Shown piece by piece: positions 24,278 to 35,500 of a stretch of 64,000 nucleotides of DNA. Where the stretch lies: the NCBI RefSeq assembly GCF_036021035.1, contig NZ_CP107930.1:4402001-4466000 (forward strand). The letters are read 5' to 3'. The notes beneath the pieces are model-generated. The model did not search any database. It saw only the letters and a list, made by a program, of their open reading frames with translations, and had not been told where the DNA came from. Origin of the DNA: Kineococcus sp. NBC_00420 (GTDB taxonomy: Bacteria > Actinomycetota > Actinomycetes > Actinomycetales > Kineococcaceae). The number at the start of each line of letters is the position of its first letter. Within the stretch, counting starts at the first letter, position 1. A program made the position numbers and the translations under genes.

Positions 24278-25462
24278 TCAGCCCGCCGGCAGGTACCGCC
24301 GCGTCGCCGTCCCGTTGAGGTCGTGGTCGCCGATGGCGCGGCGGCGGTGGATCGCGGGGTTGTGGGTCGCGATCGTACGGGCGTTGCGCCAGTGCCGGTC
24401 CAGCCCGAGGTCCACGTCGACGGCGGAGGCCCCACCCACCTCGAACAGGTTCGCCGTCGCGTCGACGACCAGCGGCAGGACGACCTGCTGGGCGCGGTAG
24501 ACCTCCAGCTGGGCCTGCAGCAGGACGTCGTGGTCCCCGTCGGCGAGGTGCCTGCTCAACGCGGTGTCCAGGGTGCGGGCCGCGCCGAGGACGATCGCCC
24601 GGGCCGCCGACGCCGCGCTGGAGAGCCCGCCGACCTCGGCCTGCACCAGGTGGTGCTCACGGGGCAGGGCTTCCCCGGCGTAGCCGAAGATCCGCCGACG
24701 GCCCCGGACGTAGTCGACGGTGTCGTCCAGGGCGGCGAAGCCGATCCCCGCGACGACCGCCAGCAGCACCAGCTGGAAGAACCCGAGCACGTACGTCTGC
24801 GCGTCGTCGTCGGGGTCGATCCGCCGCACGTGCCCGGGGTCGATCGCGACGTCGGTGAACGTCGTCGTGCCGCTGCCGGTGAGGCGCTGCCCGAAACCCT
24901 TCCAGTCGTCGACGACCTCGACGCCGCTCGCACCGGTCGGGACGAAGACCTGGACGCTGTCGCCCTCGAAGGCGGCGGAGGTGTCGATCCAGTCCGCGTA
25001 GATCGACCCCGTCGTGTAGAACTTCCGGCCCCGCAGCCGCAGACCCTCCGGGGTGCGTTCCAGGACGGTGGACAGGTCCGAGGTCGTCGAGGCCTCCGAG
25101 ACGGCGTTGCCGACGAGGTCACCGTCCAGCACCCGCTTCCACCAGCCCTCGCGCGCCCCCGGATCGGCCTCGAAGTACTGCTTCTCGACGAACGCGAGGT
25201 GGCCGCGGAAGACGTGGGCGACGTTGCAGTCGGCCCGGGCCAACCGGATCAACCGGTCGAAGAGGACCTCCAGCGAGGCCCCCTCGCCGCCGACCGACGC
25301 GGGGACGTGCGCGTTCGGGAACCCCGCCGCCGCGAGCTCGCGGACGAGTTCGCGGGGCAGCTCGCGGTCACGTTCGCGCTGGGCCGCCCCGGTGCGGACG
25401 CGGGTCAGCAGGTCCTCGAAGGTCTCCTCGCTCAGCACGGCGCCACGGTGCCACACCGTCAC
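24278..25462 (-). CDS. Acyl-CoA dehydrogenase-family flavoprotein (SfnB/DszC-like monooxygenase)
   Basis: A 394-residue protein with the acyl-CoA dehydrogenase fold: helical N-terminus (LVRELAAAGFPNAHVP), beta middle (GRKFYTTGSIYADW, GFGQRLTGSGTTTFTDV), helical C-terminus. The GSIYADW and GSGTT elements resemble SfnB/DszC flavin-dependent monooxygenases rather than true dehydrogenases; the usual catalytic Glu is not obvious. Such enzymes use reduced FMN to attack organosulfur or aromatic compounds. It lies 24 bases behind tesB. Substrate unknown. Confidence 0.78.
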   Translation of the reverse strand: MTVWHRGAVLSEETFEDLLTRVRTGAAQRERDRELPRELVRELAAAGFPNAHVPASVGGEGASLEVLFDRLIRLARADCNVAHVFRGHLAFVEKQYFEADPGAREGWWKRVLDGDLVGNAVSEASTTSDLSTVLERTPEGLRLRGRKFYTTGSIYADWIDTSAAFEGDSVQVFVPTGASGVEVVDDWKGFGQRLTGSGTTTFTDVAIDPGHVRRIDPDDDAQTYVLGFFQLVLLAVVAGIGFAALDDTVDYVRGRRRIFGYAGEALPREHHLVQAEVGGLSSAASAARAIVLGAARTLDTALSRHLADGDHDVLLQAQLEVYRAQQVVLPLVVDATANLFEVGGASAVDVDLGLDRHWRNARTIATHNPAIHRRRAIGDHDLNGTATRRYLPAG

Positions 25463-25486
25463 CGGCCCCGGTCCGAGCGCCCGACG

Positions 25487-26344
25487 TCAGCCCGCGGACG
25501 GGACCCGCACCATGCCCTCCTGGGCGACCGTCGCGACCAGCCGGCGCTCGCGGTCGTACATCCGACCCGTCGAGAGACCCCGCGCGCCGGAGGCGTTCGG
25601 GCTCTCGACCACGTACAGCAGCCACTCGTCGGCGCGGGCGGGGCGGTGCCACCACATGGCGTGGTCGAGGCTCGCCACGCTCGTCCCCGGGCTCGACCAG
25701 GCCAGCCCGTGGCGGCGCAGCACCGGTTCCAGCACGCTGAGGTCGCTGGCGTAGGCCAGCGCGCCCCGGTGCAGCAGGTCGTCGCCCGGCAGGGGCGCAT
25801 CGAGGCGGAACCACACCGACTGGTGCGCCCGGCGCTGTGGGTCGGCGCTCCCGTACAGCGCCGGTTCGACGTGCCGGATCTCGACGTGGCGGCCGCGGCC
25901 GATCTGGCGGGCGCGCGGGTCGTCGACCGCGTCCAGGATCTCGTAGTCGCTGCGCAGGTCCTCGGGTTCGGGGACGTCGGGCGCGGGTTCGAAGTGCTCC
26001 AGCCCCTCCGAGGCGGTCTGGAAGGAGGTGATCCCGGAGAGGATCGGCACCCCGTTCTGGGTGGCCTGGACCCGGCGGGCGGAGAAGGACCGCCCGTCGC
26101 GCAGGCGCTCCACCGCGAACGCGACCGCGACGTCCGGGTCGCCGGGACGCAGGAAGTAGGCGTGCAGCGAGTGCAGCCGCCGATCCGCGCCGACGGTACG
26201 GCCGGCCGCGACGGCCACCTGCCCCAGCACCTGCCCGCCGAACAACCGGGCGCGCCAGTGCGGGAGGTTCGGGCCGGTGAACACGTCCAGTGCGTCGTCG
26301 GCCGGCTGGACGTCGAGCACGGGCAGCAGGGGACTGGTGGTCAC
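25487..26344 (-). CDS. tesB: Acyl-CoA thioesterase II
   Basis: A 285-residue double-hotdog thioesterase. N-terminal hotdog: FGGQVLGQVAVAAGRTVG. C-terminal hotdog: SLDHAMWWHRPARADEWLLY followed by GLSTGRMYDRERRLVATVAQEG (Thr and Gln of the active site). It hydrolyses acyl-CoA to free acid and CoA. A TAGCGT lies 6 bases before GTG 26344, so the mRNA is probably leaderless. It is divergent from a medium-chain reductase with a mirror-image promoter. Confidence 0.9.
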   Translation of the reverse strand: MTTSPLLPVLDVQPADDALDVFTGPNLPHWRARLFGGQVLGQVAVAAGRTVGADRRLHSLHAYFLRPGDPDVAVAFAVERLRDGRSFSARRVQATQNGVPILSGITSFQTASEGLEHFEPAPDVPEPEDLRSDYEILDAVDDPRARQIGRGRHVEIRHVEPALYGSADPQRRAHQSVWFRLDAPLPGDDLLHRGALAYASDLSVLEPVLRRHGLAWSSPGTSVASLDHAMWWHRPARADEWLLYVVESPNASGARGLSTGRMYDRERRLVATVAQEGMVRVPSAG

Positions 26345-26350
26345 CCGCGC

Positions 26351-26375
26351 ACGCTACCGGGAGCGGGGGTAGCGT
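26351..26375. promoter_or_regulatory. Mirror-image leaderless promoters of tesB and the reductase
   Basis: TAGCGT on the minus strand (26351-26356) and TAGCGT on the plus strand (26370-26375), each 6 bases from a GTG start. Only 13 bases separate the two -10 elements, so the polymerases must exclude each other. Confidence 0.55.
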
Positions 26376-26381
26376 CGGCGC

Positions 26382-27365
26382 GTGCTCGCCGCCCGCGCCG
26401 TCCGCGCCCTCGAACCGGGGTCAGACGACCCGTTGTCCGCGCTGGAGGTGGCCGACGCCCCCGCCGCCGAGGCCCCACCGGGTTGGGTCCGCGTCACCGT
26501 GGCGGCGGCCGCCCTGAACCGGCACGACCTGTGGAGCCTGCGCGGGGTCGGGTTGCCGCCCGAGCGGCTGCCGATGGTCCTGGGCTGCGACGCCGCAGGG
26601 ACGCTCGACGACGGTTCCGAGGTCATCGTGCACGCGGTCGTCTCCGACGAGGACCACACGACGTACAGGGGTGACGAGACCCTCGACCCGCGGCGGACGC
26701 TGCTCTCCGAACTCCACCCCGGTACCCTCGCCGAGCACGTCTGGGTCCCGCGCCGCAACGTGCTGCCGCAACCCGCCGGGTGGAGCGTCGAACGGGCCGC
26801 GTCGCTGGGGGTGGCGTGGCTCACCGCCTACCGGATGCTGTTCACCCAGGCGCGGGCCGTCCCCGGCCAGACGGTGCTGGTCCAGGGGGCCGCCGGCGGG
26901 GTCTCCAACGCGCTCATCACCCTGGGATCCGCTGCGGGGCTGCGGGTCTGGGTGACCGGGCGCACCCCGGAACGGCTCGAGAAGGCCCGTTCCTGGGGGG
27001 CCGCGGCGACGTTCGCGAGCGGGGAGCGGTTGCCCGGCCGGGTCGACGCGGTGTTCGAGACGGTCGGCAGGGCGACCTGGAAGCACTCCGTCCAGGCGCT
27101 GAAGCCCGGCGGCTGCATCGTCGTGTCCGGCGCCACCACCGGCGGCGACGCCCCGGCCATGCTGGAGAACGTGTTCTTCAAGCAGCTGCGGGTCCTGGGG
27201 TCCACGATGGGGACCCGCGACGAGTTCGAACGCCTGCTGCAGTTCTGCGACAGCGCCGGTCTGGAACCCGAGATCGACTCCGTCCACGCCCTCGCCGACG
27301 CCCGGGACGCGTTCGCGCGCCTGGACTCCGGCGAGGCCGTGGGGAAGGTCCTGATCCGCCCCTGA
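26382..27365 (+). CDS. Medium-chain alcohol dehydrogenase/quinone oxidoreductase
   Basis: A 327-residue MDR enzyme with GroES-like N-terminus (ALNRHDLWSLRGVGLPPERLPMVLG-type region) and Rossmann domain (VLVQGAAGGVSNALITLGSAAG). No zinc-binding Cys set is seen, which fits the quinone/enoyl reductase branch. It reduces quinones or enones with NADPH. Start GTG 26382 follows TAGCGT by 6 bases. Substrate not predictable. Confidence 0.85.
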   Translation: MLAARAVRALEPGSDDPLSALEVADAPAAEAPPGWVRVTVAAAALNRHDLWSLRGVGLPPERLPMVLGCDAAGTLDDGSEVIVHAVVSDEDHTTYRGDETLDPRRTLLSELHPGTLAEHVWVPRRNVLPQPAGWSVERAASLGVAWLTAYRMLFTQARAVPGQTVLVQGAAGGVSNALITLGSAAGLRVWVTGRTPERLEKARSWGAAATFASGERLPGRVDAVFETVGRATWKHSVQALKPGGCIVVSGATTGGDAPAMLENVFFKQLRVLGSTMGTRDEFERLLQFCDSAGLEPEIDSVHALADARDAFARLDSGEAVGKVLIRP

Positions 27366-27381
27366 CCAGCGCCGGGGGGCG

Positions 27382-29007
27382 TCAGGGGAGACGGAACCAG
27401 GCGGCGGTGTCGGTGGGGACGCGGCCGGCGTCGAGGTCGCCGCTGGCCACCAGCAGGGTGGCCCCGGCGGGCACGGCGACGGGGTCCGGGCCGAGGTTCG
27501 CGACGACGAGGACGTCGGCGCTGGTGAAGGCGAGCACGTCGCCGCCGTCGATCTCGTGCCACCGCAGGGTGCCGCGTCCGAGGTGGAGTTCCCGGCGCCG
27601 GGCGATCAGCGTGCGGTAGAGCTCCAGCGTCGACCCGGCGACACCCGTCTGGGCCGCGACGGACAACCGGCCCCAGAGCTCCGGCTGCGGCAGCCAGCCG
27701 GCCGGGCCGGGGCCGAAACCGTAGGACGGTTCCCCGCCCTCCCAGGGGATCGGGACCCGGCACCCGTCGCGGCCGGTGTCCTCGCCGTTCGTCCGGGCGA
27801 ACGAGGGGTCCTGACGGACCCCCGCCGGCAACGTCGTCACCTCCGGCAGACCGAGTTCCTCACCCTGGTAGACGTAGGCGCCGCCCGGCAGGGCGAGCAT
27901 GAACGTCGTCGCCGCGCGGGCCCGGCGCAGACCGAGCTCGGCGTCCGGTTGCGGGTCGTCGGGACCGACACCGCTGGTGGGTTCCTGCCCGGCGGGGTAG
28001 CCGAGGCGGCTGGCGTGCCGGACGACGTCGTGGTTGGAGAGGACCCAGGTCGCCGGGGCGCCGACGGTCTCGTGGGCGACCAGCGTCGAGGTGATGACGG
28101 CACGGAGTTCCGCCGCGCGCCACGGGGCCCGCAGGTAGTCGAAGTTGAAGGCCTGGTGCATCTCGTCGCCGCGCAGGTAGCGGGCGAGACGCTCCGGCGG
28201 GGTGACCCACGCCTCCGCGACGAGCATCCGGTCACCCGGGTAGGCGTCCAGGACACGACGCCAGCCGCGGTAGATCTCGTGCACGCCCTCCTGGTCCCAC
28301 ATCGGGGGACGCTCGCCGGTGGCGGCGGAGCCGTCCAGCAGGGCCTGGTCGTGGTCCCACTCGGGCAGGCCGTCGGCCTTGACCAGCCCGTGGGCGACGT
28401 CGATGCGGAACCCGTCGACCCCGCGGTCCAGCCAGAACCGCAGGACGTCCTCGAACTCGGCGACGACCTCGGGGTTGGTCCAGTCCAGGTCGGGCTGGCT
28501 GGAGTCGAAGAGGTGCAGGTACCAGGAACCGTCCTCGACGCGCGTCCAGGCCGGACCCCCGAACACCGAACGCCACGAGTTCGGCGGGGCGTCACCGTCC
28601 CCCTCGCGGAACAGGTAGCGGGCCCGCTCGGGCGAACCCGGGCCGGCGGCCAGGGCGGCCCGGAACCAGACGTGGTCGGCGGAGGTGTGGTTCGGGACGA
28701 GGTCCATCACCACGCGCAGGCCGAGTTCGTGGGCGCGCTCCGACAGCCGCCCGAAGTCGTCGAGGGTCCCGAACATCGCCTCGATGCCGCGGTAGTCGGC
28801 GACGTCGTACCCCGCGTCCTTCTGCGGGGAGGGGTAGACGGGGGAGAGCCAGACGGCGTCGACGCCGAGGTCGGCCAGGTGCGGCAGGCGCGCGGTGATG
28901 CCGGGCAGGTCGCCCATGCCGTCACCGTCGCCGTCGGCGAAGCTGCGCGGGTAGACCTGGTAGATGACGGCGTCACGCCACCACGGGGTGCTGCTCGGTT
29001 CGCTCAC
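27382..29007 (-). CDS. GH13 alpha-glucosidase (oligo-1,6-glucosidase type)
   Basis: A 541-residue alpha-amylase-family enzyme. From this start: nucleophile Asp203 (GFRIDVAHG), acid/base Glu265 (LVAEAWV) and Asp327 (LSNHDVVRH). QKDAGYDVADY is typical of exo-acting alpha-glucosidases. It frees glucose from malto- or isomalto-oligosaccharides in the cytoplasm. I chose GTG 29007 because CAGGAT lies 7 bases upstream, a weaker version of the leaderless pattern. ATG 29016, three codons earlier, is the alternative. It follows pckG by about 30 bases on the same strand. Confidence 0.88.
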   Translation of the reverse strand: MSEPSSTPWWRDAVIYQVYPRSFADGDGDGMGDLPGITARLPHLADLGVDAVWLSPVYPSPQKDAGYDVADYRGIEAMFGTLDDFGRLSERAHELGLRVVMDLVPNHTSADHVWFRAALAAGPGSPERARYLFREGDGDAPPNSWRSVFGGPAWTRVEDGSWYLHLFDSSQPDLDWTNPEVVAEFEDVLRFWLDRGVDGFRIDVAHGLVKADGLPEWDHDQALLDGSAATGERPPMWDQEGVHEIYRGWRRVLDAYPGDRMLVAEAWVTPPERLARYLRGDEMHQAFNFDYLRAPWRAAELRAVITSTLVAHETVGAPATWVLSNHDVVRHASRLGYPAGQEPTSGVGPDDPQPDAELGLRRARAATTFMLALPGGAYVYQGEELGLPEVTTLPAGVRQDPSFARTNGEDTGRDGCRVPIPWEGGEPSYGFGPGPAGWLPQPELWGRLSVAAQTGVAGSTLELYRTLIARRRELHLGRGTLRWHEIDGGDVLAFTSADVLVVANLGPDPVAVPAGATLLVASGDLDAGRVPTDTAAWFRLP

Positions 29008-29040
29008 CCGTCCCATCCTGCCGGACGGCGCGGCTCGGCG

Positions 29041-30924
<1,884 letters not shown>

Positions 30925-30965
30925 GTCGGCGTGCCTCCTCGAGATGGGTGCTGGTCCGTGTTTCG

Positions 30966-30994
30966 ACTCTGGCGGCAACCGCACGGTCGAACAA
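30966..30994 (-). promoter_or_regulatory. Promoter of pckG
   Basis: On the minus strand TTGTTC (30989-30994), 17 bases, CAGAGT (30966-30971). The leader to the GTG is about 35 bases and includes GAGGAGG. Confidence 0.5.
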
Positions 30995-31006
30995 CGGTCC
31001 GGGCCC

Positions 31007-31035
31007 GTGAAGAACGCCGATTCTTCACGTACAGT
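31007..31035. promoter_or_regulatory. Operator palindrome and -10 of the RamB-like regulator
   Basis: GTGAAGAA (31007-31014), six bases, TTCTTCAC (31021-31028) is a perfect inverted repeat. TACAGT (31030-31035) follows at once and lies 7 bases before ATG 31043. The palindrome sits over the -35 region of the regulator gene and 13 bases upstream of the pckG -35. Confidence 0.65.
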
Positions 31036-31042
31036 GAAACGC

Positions 31043-32557
31043 ATGCCTCGATTGCGCGTCGCCGCCCTCGAACCGCTGACCGACCCGGCGCTCGCCCCGA
31101 CGGAACCCGGGACCGGGCTCGACGCCCTCACCGTGGGCCGCCGGATCCGGCACCACCGCGGGGTCAAGGGCTGGACGCTCGCCCAGCTCGGCGAAGCCGT
31201 CGGCACCGCGCAGAGCCAGCTCTCGCAGGTGGAGAACGGCAAGCGCGAACCCCGGCTCTCGCTCATCACGGCGCTCGCCCGCGCCCTCGAGGTCACCCCC
31301 GCCGAACTGCTCGACCCCTCGCCCCCGCCGACGCGACGCGCCGCGCTGGAGATCGAGCTCGACCACGCGCAACGCTCACCGCTGGCCCGCACGCTCGGCC
31401 TCCCCGAGGTCAGCGCCGGCCGGAAGCTCCCCACCGACGCCCTGGAGTCCCTCGTCCGGCTCCACCGCGAACTGGCCCGGCGCCACGACGCGTCCCACGC
31501 GACCCCGGAGGAGGCCCGACGCGCCAACACCGAGATCCGACTGCTCATGCGCCGCAGCGACAACCACCTCCCCGAGATCGAGGAGCTCGCCGAGGACCTC
31601 GTCCGCAGCGCCGGGTACACCGTCGGCGCGCTCACCCACCGCCAGGTCGCGCGGATGGCCTCCGACCTCGGGTTCAGCATCATCCACGTCGAGGACCTGC
31701 CCCACTCCACCCGCACCGTCACCGACCTCGCCCACGGCCGGATCTACCTCCCCCCGGCCTCCATCCCCGGCGGCCACGGGCTGCGATCCCTCGCGCTGCA
31801 GGCCATCGGACACCGCGTGCTCGGGCACGAACGCCCCGCCAGCTACACCCAGTTCCTGCGGCAACGGCTCGAGATCAACTACTTCGCGGCGTCCTGCCTC
31901 CTCCCGCGCGCCGCCGCCGTGCAGTTCCTGTCGGCCGCCAAAGCCGACAAGGACCTCGCCGTCGAGGACTTCCGCGACGCCTTCGGCGTGACCCACGAGG
32001 CCGCCGCGCACCGGCTCACGAACCTGCTGACCTCCCACCTCGGGATCCCCCTGCACTTCCTGCGCGTCGGCGAGGACGGGGCCCTGTACCGGGGGTACGA
32101 GAACGACGGCGTGCCCTTCCCCCAGGACGCCTCCGGCAGCATCGAAGGACAACCGGTCTGCCGCCGCTGGACCGCACGGACGGTGTTCGACGTCCGCAAC
32201 CGCACCACCGAGAACTACCAGTACACCGACACCCCCGCCGGGACGTTCTGGTGCTCCAGCCAGACCGGGAGCAGCGGGGACGGAGGGTTCTCGATCACCG
32301 TCGGCGTGCCCTACGCCCACGCCAAGTGGTTCCGCGGGCGCGACACCCGCGTGCGGACCCGCAGCACCTGCCCCGACGGGGACTGCTGCCGCCGCCCACC
32401 GACCGACCTCGTCGAACGCTGGGCCGACGCGGCGTGGCCCTCGGCGCGCCTGCACGCCCAGACCCTGGCCCCGCTGCCGTCGGGACGTTTCCCCGGAGTG
32501 GACGACCGCGAGGTGTATTCGTTCCTCGCCTCGCACGCGCCCCCTGCGGCGGGGTGA
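31043..32557 (+). CDS. XRE-family regulator with ImmA/IrrE-like domain (RamB/ScfR type)
   Basis: A 504-residue regulator: N-terminal helix-turn-helix ([20 protein letters not shown], residues ~45-65), a central IrrE/ImmA-like domain that lacks a clean HEXXH zinc motif ([14 protein letters not shown]), and a C-terminal Cys-bearing domain (STCPDGDCC). This is the layout of RamB-like regulators of acetate and fatty-acid metabolism in actinobacteria. It probably binds the palindrome at 31007-31028, controlling itself and the divergent pckG. The effector is likely an acyl-CoA, by analogy only. Confidence 0.85.
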   Translation: MPRLRVAALEPLTDPALAPTEPGTGLDALTVGRRIRHHRGVKGWTLAQLGEAVGTAQSQLSQVENGKREPRLSLITALARALEVTPAELLDPSPPPTRRAALEIELDHAQRSPLARTLGLPEVSAGRKLPTDALESLVRLHRELARRHDASHATPEEARRANTEIRLLMRRSDNHLPEIEELAEDLVRSAGYTVGALTHRQVARMASDLGFSIIHVEDLPHSTRTVTDLAHGRIYLPPASIPGGHGLRSLALQAIGHRVLGHERPASYTQFLRQRLEINYFAASCLLPRAAAVQFLSAAKADKDLAVEDFRDAFGVTHEAAAHRLTNLLTSHLGIPLHFLRVGEDGALYRGYENDGVPFPQDASGSIEGQPVCRRWTARTVFDVRNRTTENYQYTDTPAGTFWCSSQTGSSGDGGFSITVGVPYAHAKWFRGRDTRVRTRSTCPDGDCCRRPPTDLVERWADAAWPSARLHAQTLAPLPSGRFPGVDDREVYSFLASHAPPAAG

Positions 32558-32927
32558 GGTCTTGTCGGGTCTCGTTCCGGGCGGTGCGGCGGTGGCGCCG
32601 GCGGATACTCCGTTCGCGCTGGTCCGCGGGTGACGTCAGGTTCGTTCACCGGCGCTCACTCCGGACATCCGCCGGCCCCACCACCGCACCGCCCTTCGGC
32701 GTTTCCCGTGGCGGCCTCACCGTGCCGGGTGGGACGTGGCCGGTGGGGGTCTTGGGGGCCGGGGCCCCGGGCACCTGACCGCGGAGGGTTGGGAGGTCCG
32801 GGGGGGCTCGGGGGGCTGGTGTCGGAGGGGCGTGTCAGGGTGTCGGTGAGGCCACGGGAGTGGCCCCACGCCGACCCGCGGCTCAGGTCCATCGAGCCGG
32901 TCCGGACCTGGAAGGGGCCTGTACGAC
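32558..32927. other. Long intergenic region with a 28-bp inverted repeat and two G-quadruplex motifs
   Basis: No supported gene in these 370 bases. It holds an inverted repeat with arms 32579-32606 and 32667-32694 (26 of 28 positions pair), which begins 22 bases after the regulator stop. It also has two plus-strand G-quadruplex motifs (32745-32771 and 32786-32815) and a 7-base repeat CAGGTCC/GGACCTG shortly before egtA. The inverted repeat may be a terminator or structured RNA. The rest is probably the egtA promoter and leader; no clear -10 is visible. Confidence 0.55.
32579..32694. repeat. 28-bp near-perfect inverted repeat
   Basis: Arms 32579-32606 and 32667-32694 differ at two positions and enclose 60 bases with a smaller inner repeat. 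As RNA it would be a very stable hairpin. Confidence 0.7.
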
Positions 32928-34181
32928 ATGACGACACTGACTGGCGCAGCACCCGAGGTGGACTCCTCACCGTTGGACGTCGAGGCGGTGCGGGAGCGGG
33001 TGGCGGCCGCGGCGCTGCGGCCCTCCGAGGTCGGGTCGGTGGGGCTCGAACTGGAACGGCACGTCGTGGACCTGCGGGATCCGGGGAGCCGGGTCGGCTG
33101 GGACCGGCTGACCGCGCTGCTGGAGGGGTTCGCGACGCCGCGGGGGTCGAAGGTCACGCTCGAGCCGGGCGGGCAGGTCGAACTCTCGACGCTGCCCGGT
33201 GACGGGGTGGTGGCGGCGGTCGAGGCGCTGCGCGTGGACGCGAACGCCCTCGACGCGCGGCTGGCGGGGGAGCGGCTGGTCCTGCAGTCGACGGGGACGG
33301 ACCCGCTGCGCGCACCGCAGCGGGTGAACCCGGCGTCGCGCTACGTCTCGATGGAACGGCACTTCGCCTCCATCGGGGACACCGCCGGTCCGGCCATGAT
33401 GAGTTCGACGGCGTCGCTGCAGGTGAACCTCGACGCGGGCCCGGCGCACGGCTGGGCCGACCGCCTCGCGCACGTCCACCGGCTGCTGCCGGTGTTCGTC
33501 GCGCTCGCCGCGAGCTCGCCCGTCCAGGGCGGCACCCGGACCGGGTGGGCCTGTGCGCGGCAACGGATCTGGCAGGACCTGGAACCCGGCCGGAGCCGCG
33601 CCGGGACCGCCACCTCGGACCCGGTCGCAGCCTGGACGGAGTTCGCCCTCGCCGCGCCGGTGATGTTCCTCCGCGGCGGGGACGGGCAGTTCACCGCCGT
33701 CGAGGGGACCGTGTCGTTCGCGGCCTGGGCCGACGGCTCGGTGCGGCTCGGCGACCGGTCACCCACGGCCGCCGACGTCGACGCGCACCTCACGACGCTC
33801 TGGCCCCCGGTGCGGCTGCGCGGGTTCCTCGAACTGCGCGTGCTCGACGCCGTCCCCCGCGCGTGGTGGCCGGGGCTGGCCGCCGTCGTCGCGACCGTCG
33901 TGGACGACCCGACCGCGGCCGACCGCGCCGCCGAGGCCGCGCACCCCGTCGCGCACGCCCACCTCGAAGCCGCCCGCGACGGACTCACCGACCCGCGGAT
34001 CCGGACCGCCGCGCTCGGGGTGCTCGAGGCCGCCGCCGCCCGTGTCCCGGACGGACTCGCCGCCGACGTCGAGCGTTGGCTGGAGGCCCTCGACCGCGGT
34101 CGCGGCCCGGCCGACCTCGTCCTCGACCGCTTCGAACGCTCCGGACCGACCGCCTGCCTGACCGCGGAGGAACTGCGATGA
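32928..34181 (+). CDS. egtA: Ergothioneine biosynthesis glutamate-cysteine ligase EgtA
   Basis: A 417-residue GCS2-type ligase that makes gamma-glutamylcysteine for ergothioneine. Motifs: VGLELERHVVDL (metal-binding Glu), LEPGGQVELST and MMSSTASLQVNLD. AAGGGG precedes the ATG at 32928. The stop overlaps egtB (ATGA). Its product is the sulfur donor used by EgtB. Confidence 0.92.
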   Translation: MTTLTGAAPEVDSSPLDVEAVRERVAAAALRPSEVGSVGLELERHVVDLRDPGSRVGWDRLTALLEGFATPRGSKVTLEPGGQVELSTLPGDGVVAAVEALRVDANALDARLAGERLVLQSTGTDPLRAPQRVNPASRYVSMERHFASIGDTAGPAMMSSTASLQVNLDAGPAHGWADRLAHVHRLLPVFVALAASSPVQGGTRTGWACARQRIWQDLEPGRSRAGTATSDPVAAWTEFALAAPVMFLRGGDGQFTAVEGTVSFAAWADGSVRLGDRSPTAADVDAHLTTLWPPVRLRGFLELRVLDAVPRAWWPGLAAVVATVVDDPTAADRAAEAAHPVAHAHLEAARDGLTDPRIRTAALGVLEAAAARVPDGLAADVERWLEALDRGRGPADLVLDRFERSGPTACLTAEELR

Positions 34182-35500
34182 CCCACCCGACCCGGACCGG
34201 CGCGACCCGGACCGGCACGACCCTGACCGCCGACCTCGCCGTCGAGGCCCTCGACCGCGCCCGCGCCACCACGACGAAGCTCACCGACGCCGCCGACGCT
34301 GAACTCACCGTCCAGCACTCGACCCTCATGAGCCCCCTGGTCTGGGACCTCGCCCACATCGGCCAGCAGGAGGAGCTCTGGCTGCTCCAGCACGACAGCC
34401 CTGACCGCACCCCGGTGTTCCACGCCACGATCGCCTGTCTCTACGACGCCGCCGAGCACCCGCGGGCCACCCGGACCCGGCTCCCGCTGCTCGATCCGGC
34501 GCAGTCCCGGCGGGCCATCGCCGACGTCCGCCACCGGGTCCTCGACTCCCTCGCCCGGCTGGGACCGGAGGAGTCCGCGTTCGCGGCCGGGATGGTCGCC
34601 CAGCACGAGCACCAGCACGACGAGACGATGTTCGCCACGCACAACCTGCGCTCCGGCGACCCCCTCCTCGCCGCCGCCCCCACCCCGCCGGGGCGTCTCG
34701 TCCCCGCCGACGCCGTGCTCGTGCCGGCGGGGGAGTTCCTGCTCGGCGTGGACCCGGCGGAGGAACCCTGGGCCCTGGACAACGAGTCCCCGCAGCACCG
34801 CGTGCACGTGCCCGCCTTCCGCATCGGGCGGGTGCCCGTGACCAACGGCGAGTGGGCGCAGTTCGTCGAGGCCGGCGGCTACGACGACCCCCGGCTGTGG
34901 ACGTCGGCGGGCTGGGCCCACCGGCAGGCCGACGACGTCTCGGCCCCGATGGGCTGGGCCGCCGACGGCGCCGGCGGCTGGACCCAGCGCCGGTTCGCGA
35001 CCGAGCAGGCGCTCGACCCCGCCCGACCGGTGCAGCACGTCGACTTCCACGAGGCCTCCGCCTACGCCCGTTGGGCGGGGGCGCGGCTGCCCACCGAGGT
35101 CGAGTGGGAGAAGGCCTGCGCCTGGGACCCCGCCCTCGGGCGCCGGCGGCGCTGGCCGTGGGGTGACGGTCCGGCGACGCCGGAGCGGGCCAACCTCGGC
35201 GGCGGTGCCCTGGGACCCGCGCAGGTCGGCGCCTACCCGGACGGGGCCAGCGCCTACGGCGTCGAGCAGACGATGGGTGACGTGTGGGAGTGGACGTCCT
35301 CGGCGTTCGCGCCGTGGCCGGGGTTCTCGCCGATGCTCTACGACACCTACTCCGCGCCGTACTTCGACGGCACCTACCGCGTGCTGCGCGGCGGCTCCTG
35401 GGCCAGCGACCCGGTGTCGGTGCGCCCCTCCTTCCGGAACTGGGACTTCCCCGTCCGGCGGCAGATCTTCACCGGTCTCCGACTCGCCTGGAGCGCCTGA
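34178..35500 (+). CDS. egtB: Hercynine oxygenase EgtB
   Basis: A 440-residue non-haem iron enzyme. The N-terminal DinB-like domain supplies iron ligands in [11 protein letters not shown] and [10 protein letters not shown]; the C-terminal formylglycine-generating-enzyme fold has [14 protein letters not shown] and [23 protein letters not shown]. It couples gamma-glutamylcysteine to hercynine using O2, giving a sulfoxide. Four-base overlap with egtA; egtC starts directly after its stop. Confidence 0.95.
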   Translation: MTHPTRTGATRTGTTLTADLAVEALDRARATTTKLTDAADAELTVQHSTLMSPLVWDLAHIGQQEELWLLQHDSPDRTPVFHATIACLYDAAEHPRATRTRLPLLDPAQSRRAIADVRHRVLDSLARLGPEESAFAAGMVAQHEHQHDETMFATHNLRSGDPLLAAAPTPPGRLVPADAVLVPAGEFLLGVDPAEEPWALDNESPQHRVHVPAFRIGRVPVTNGEWAQFVEAGGYDDPRLWTSAGWAHRQADDVSAPMGWAADGAGGWTQRRFATEQALDPARPVQHVDFHEASAYARWAGARLPTEVEWEKACAWDPALGRRRRWPWGDGPATPERANLGGGALGPAQVGAYPDGASAYGVEQTMGDVWEWTSSAFAPWPGFSPMLYDTYSAPYFDGTYRVLRGGSWASDPVSVRPSFRNWDFPVRRQIFTGLRLAWSA

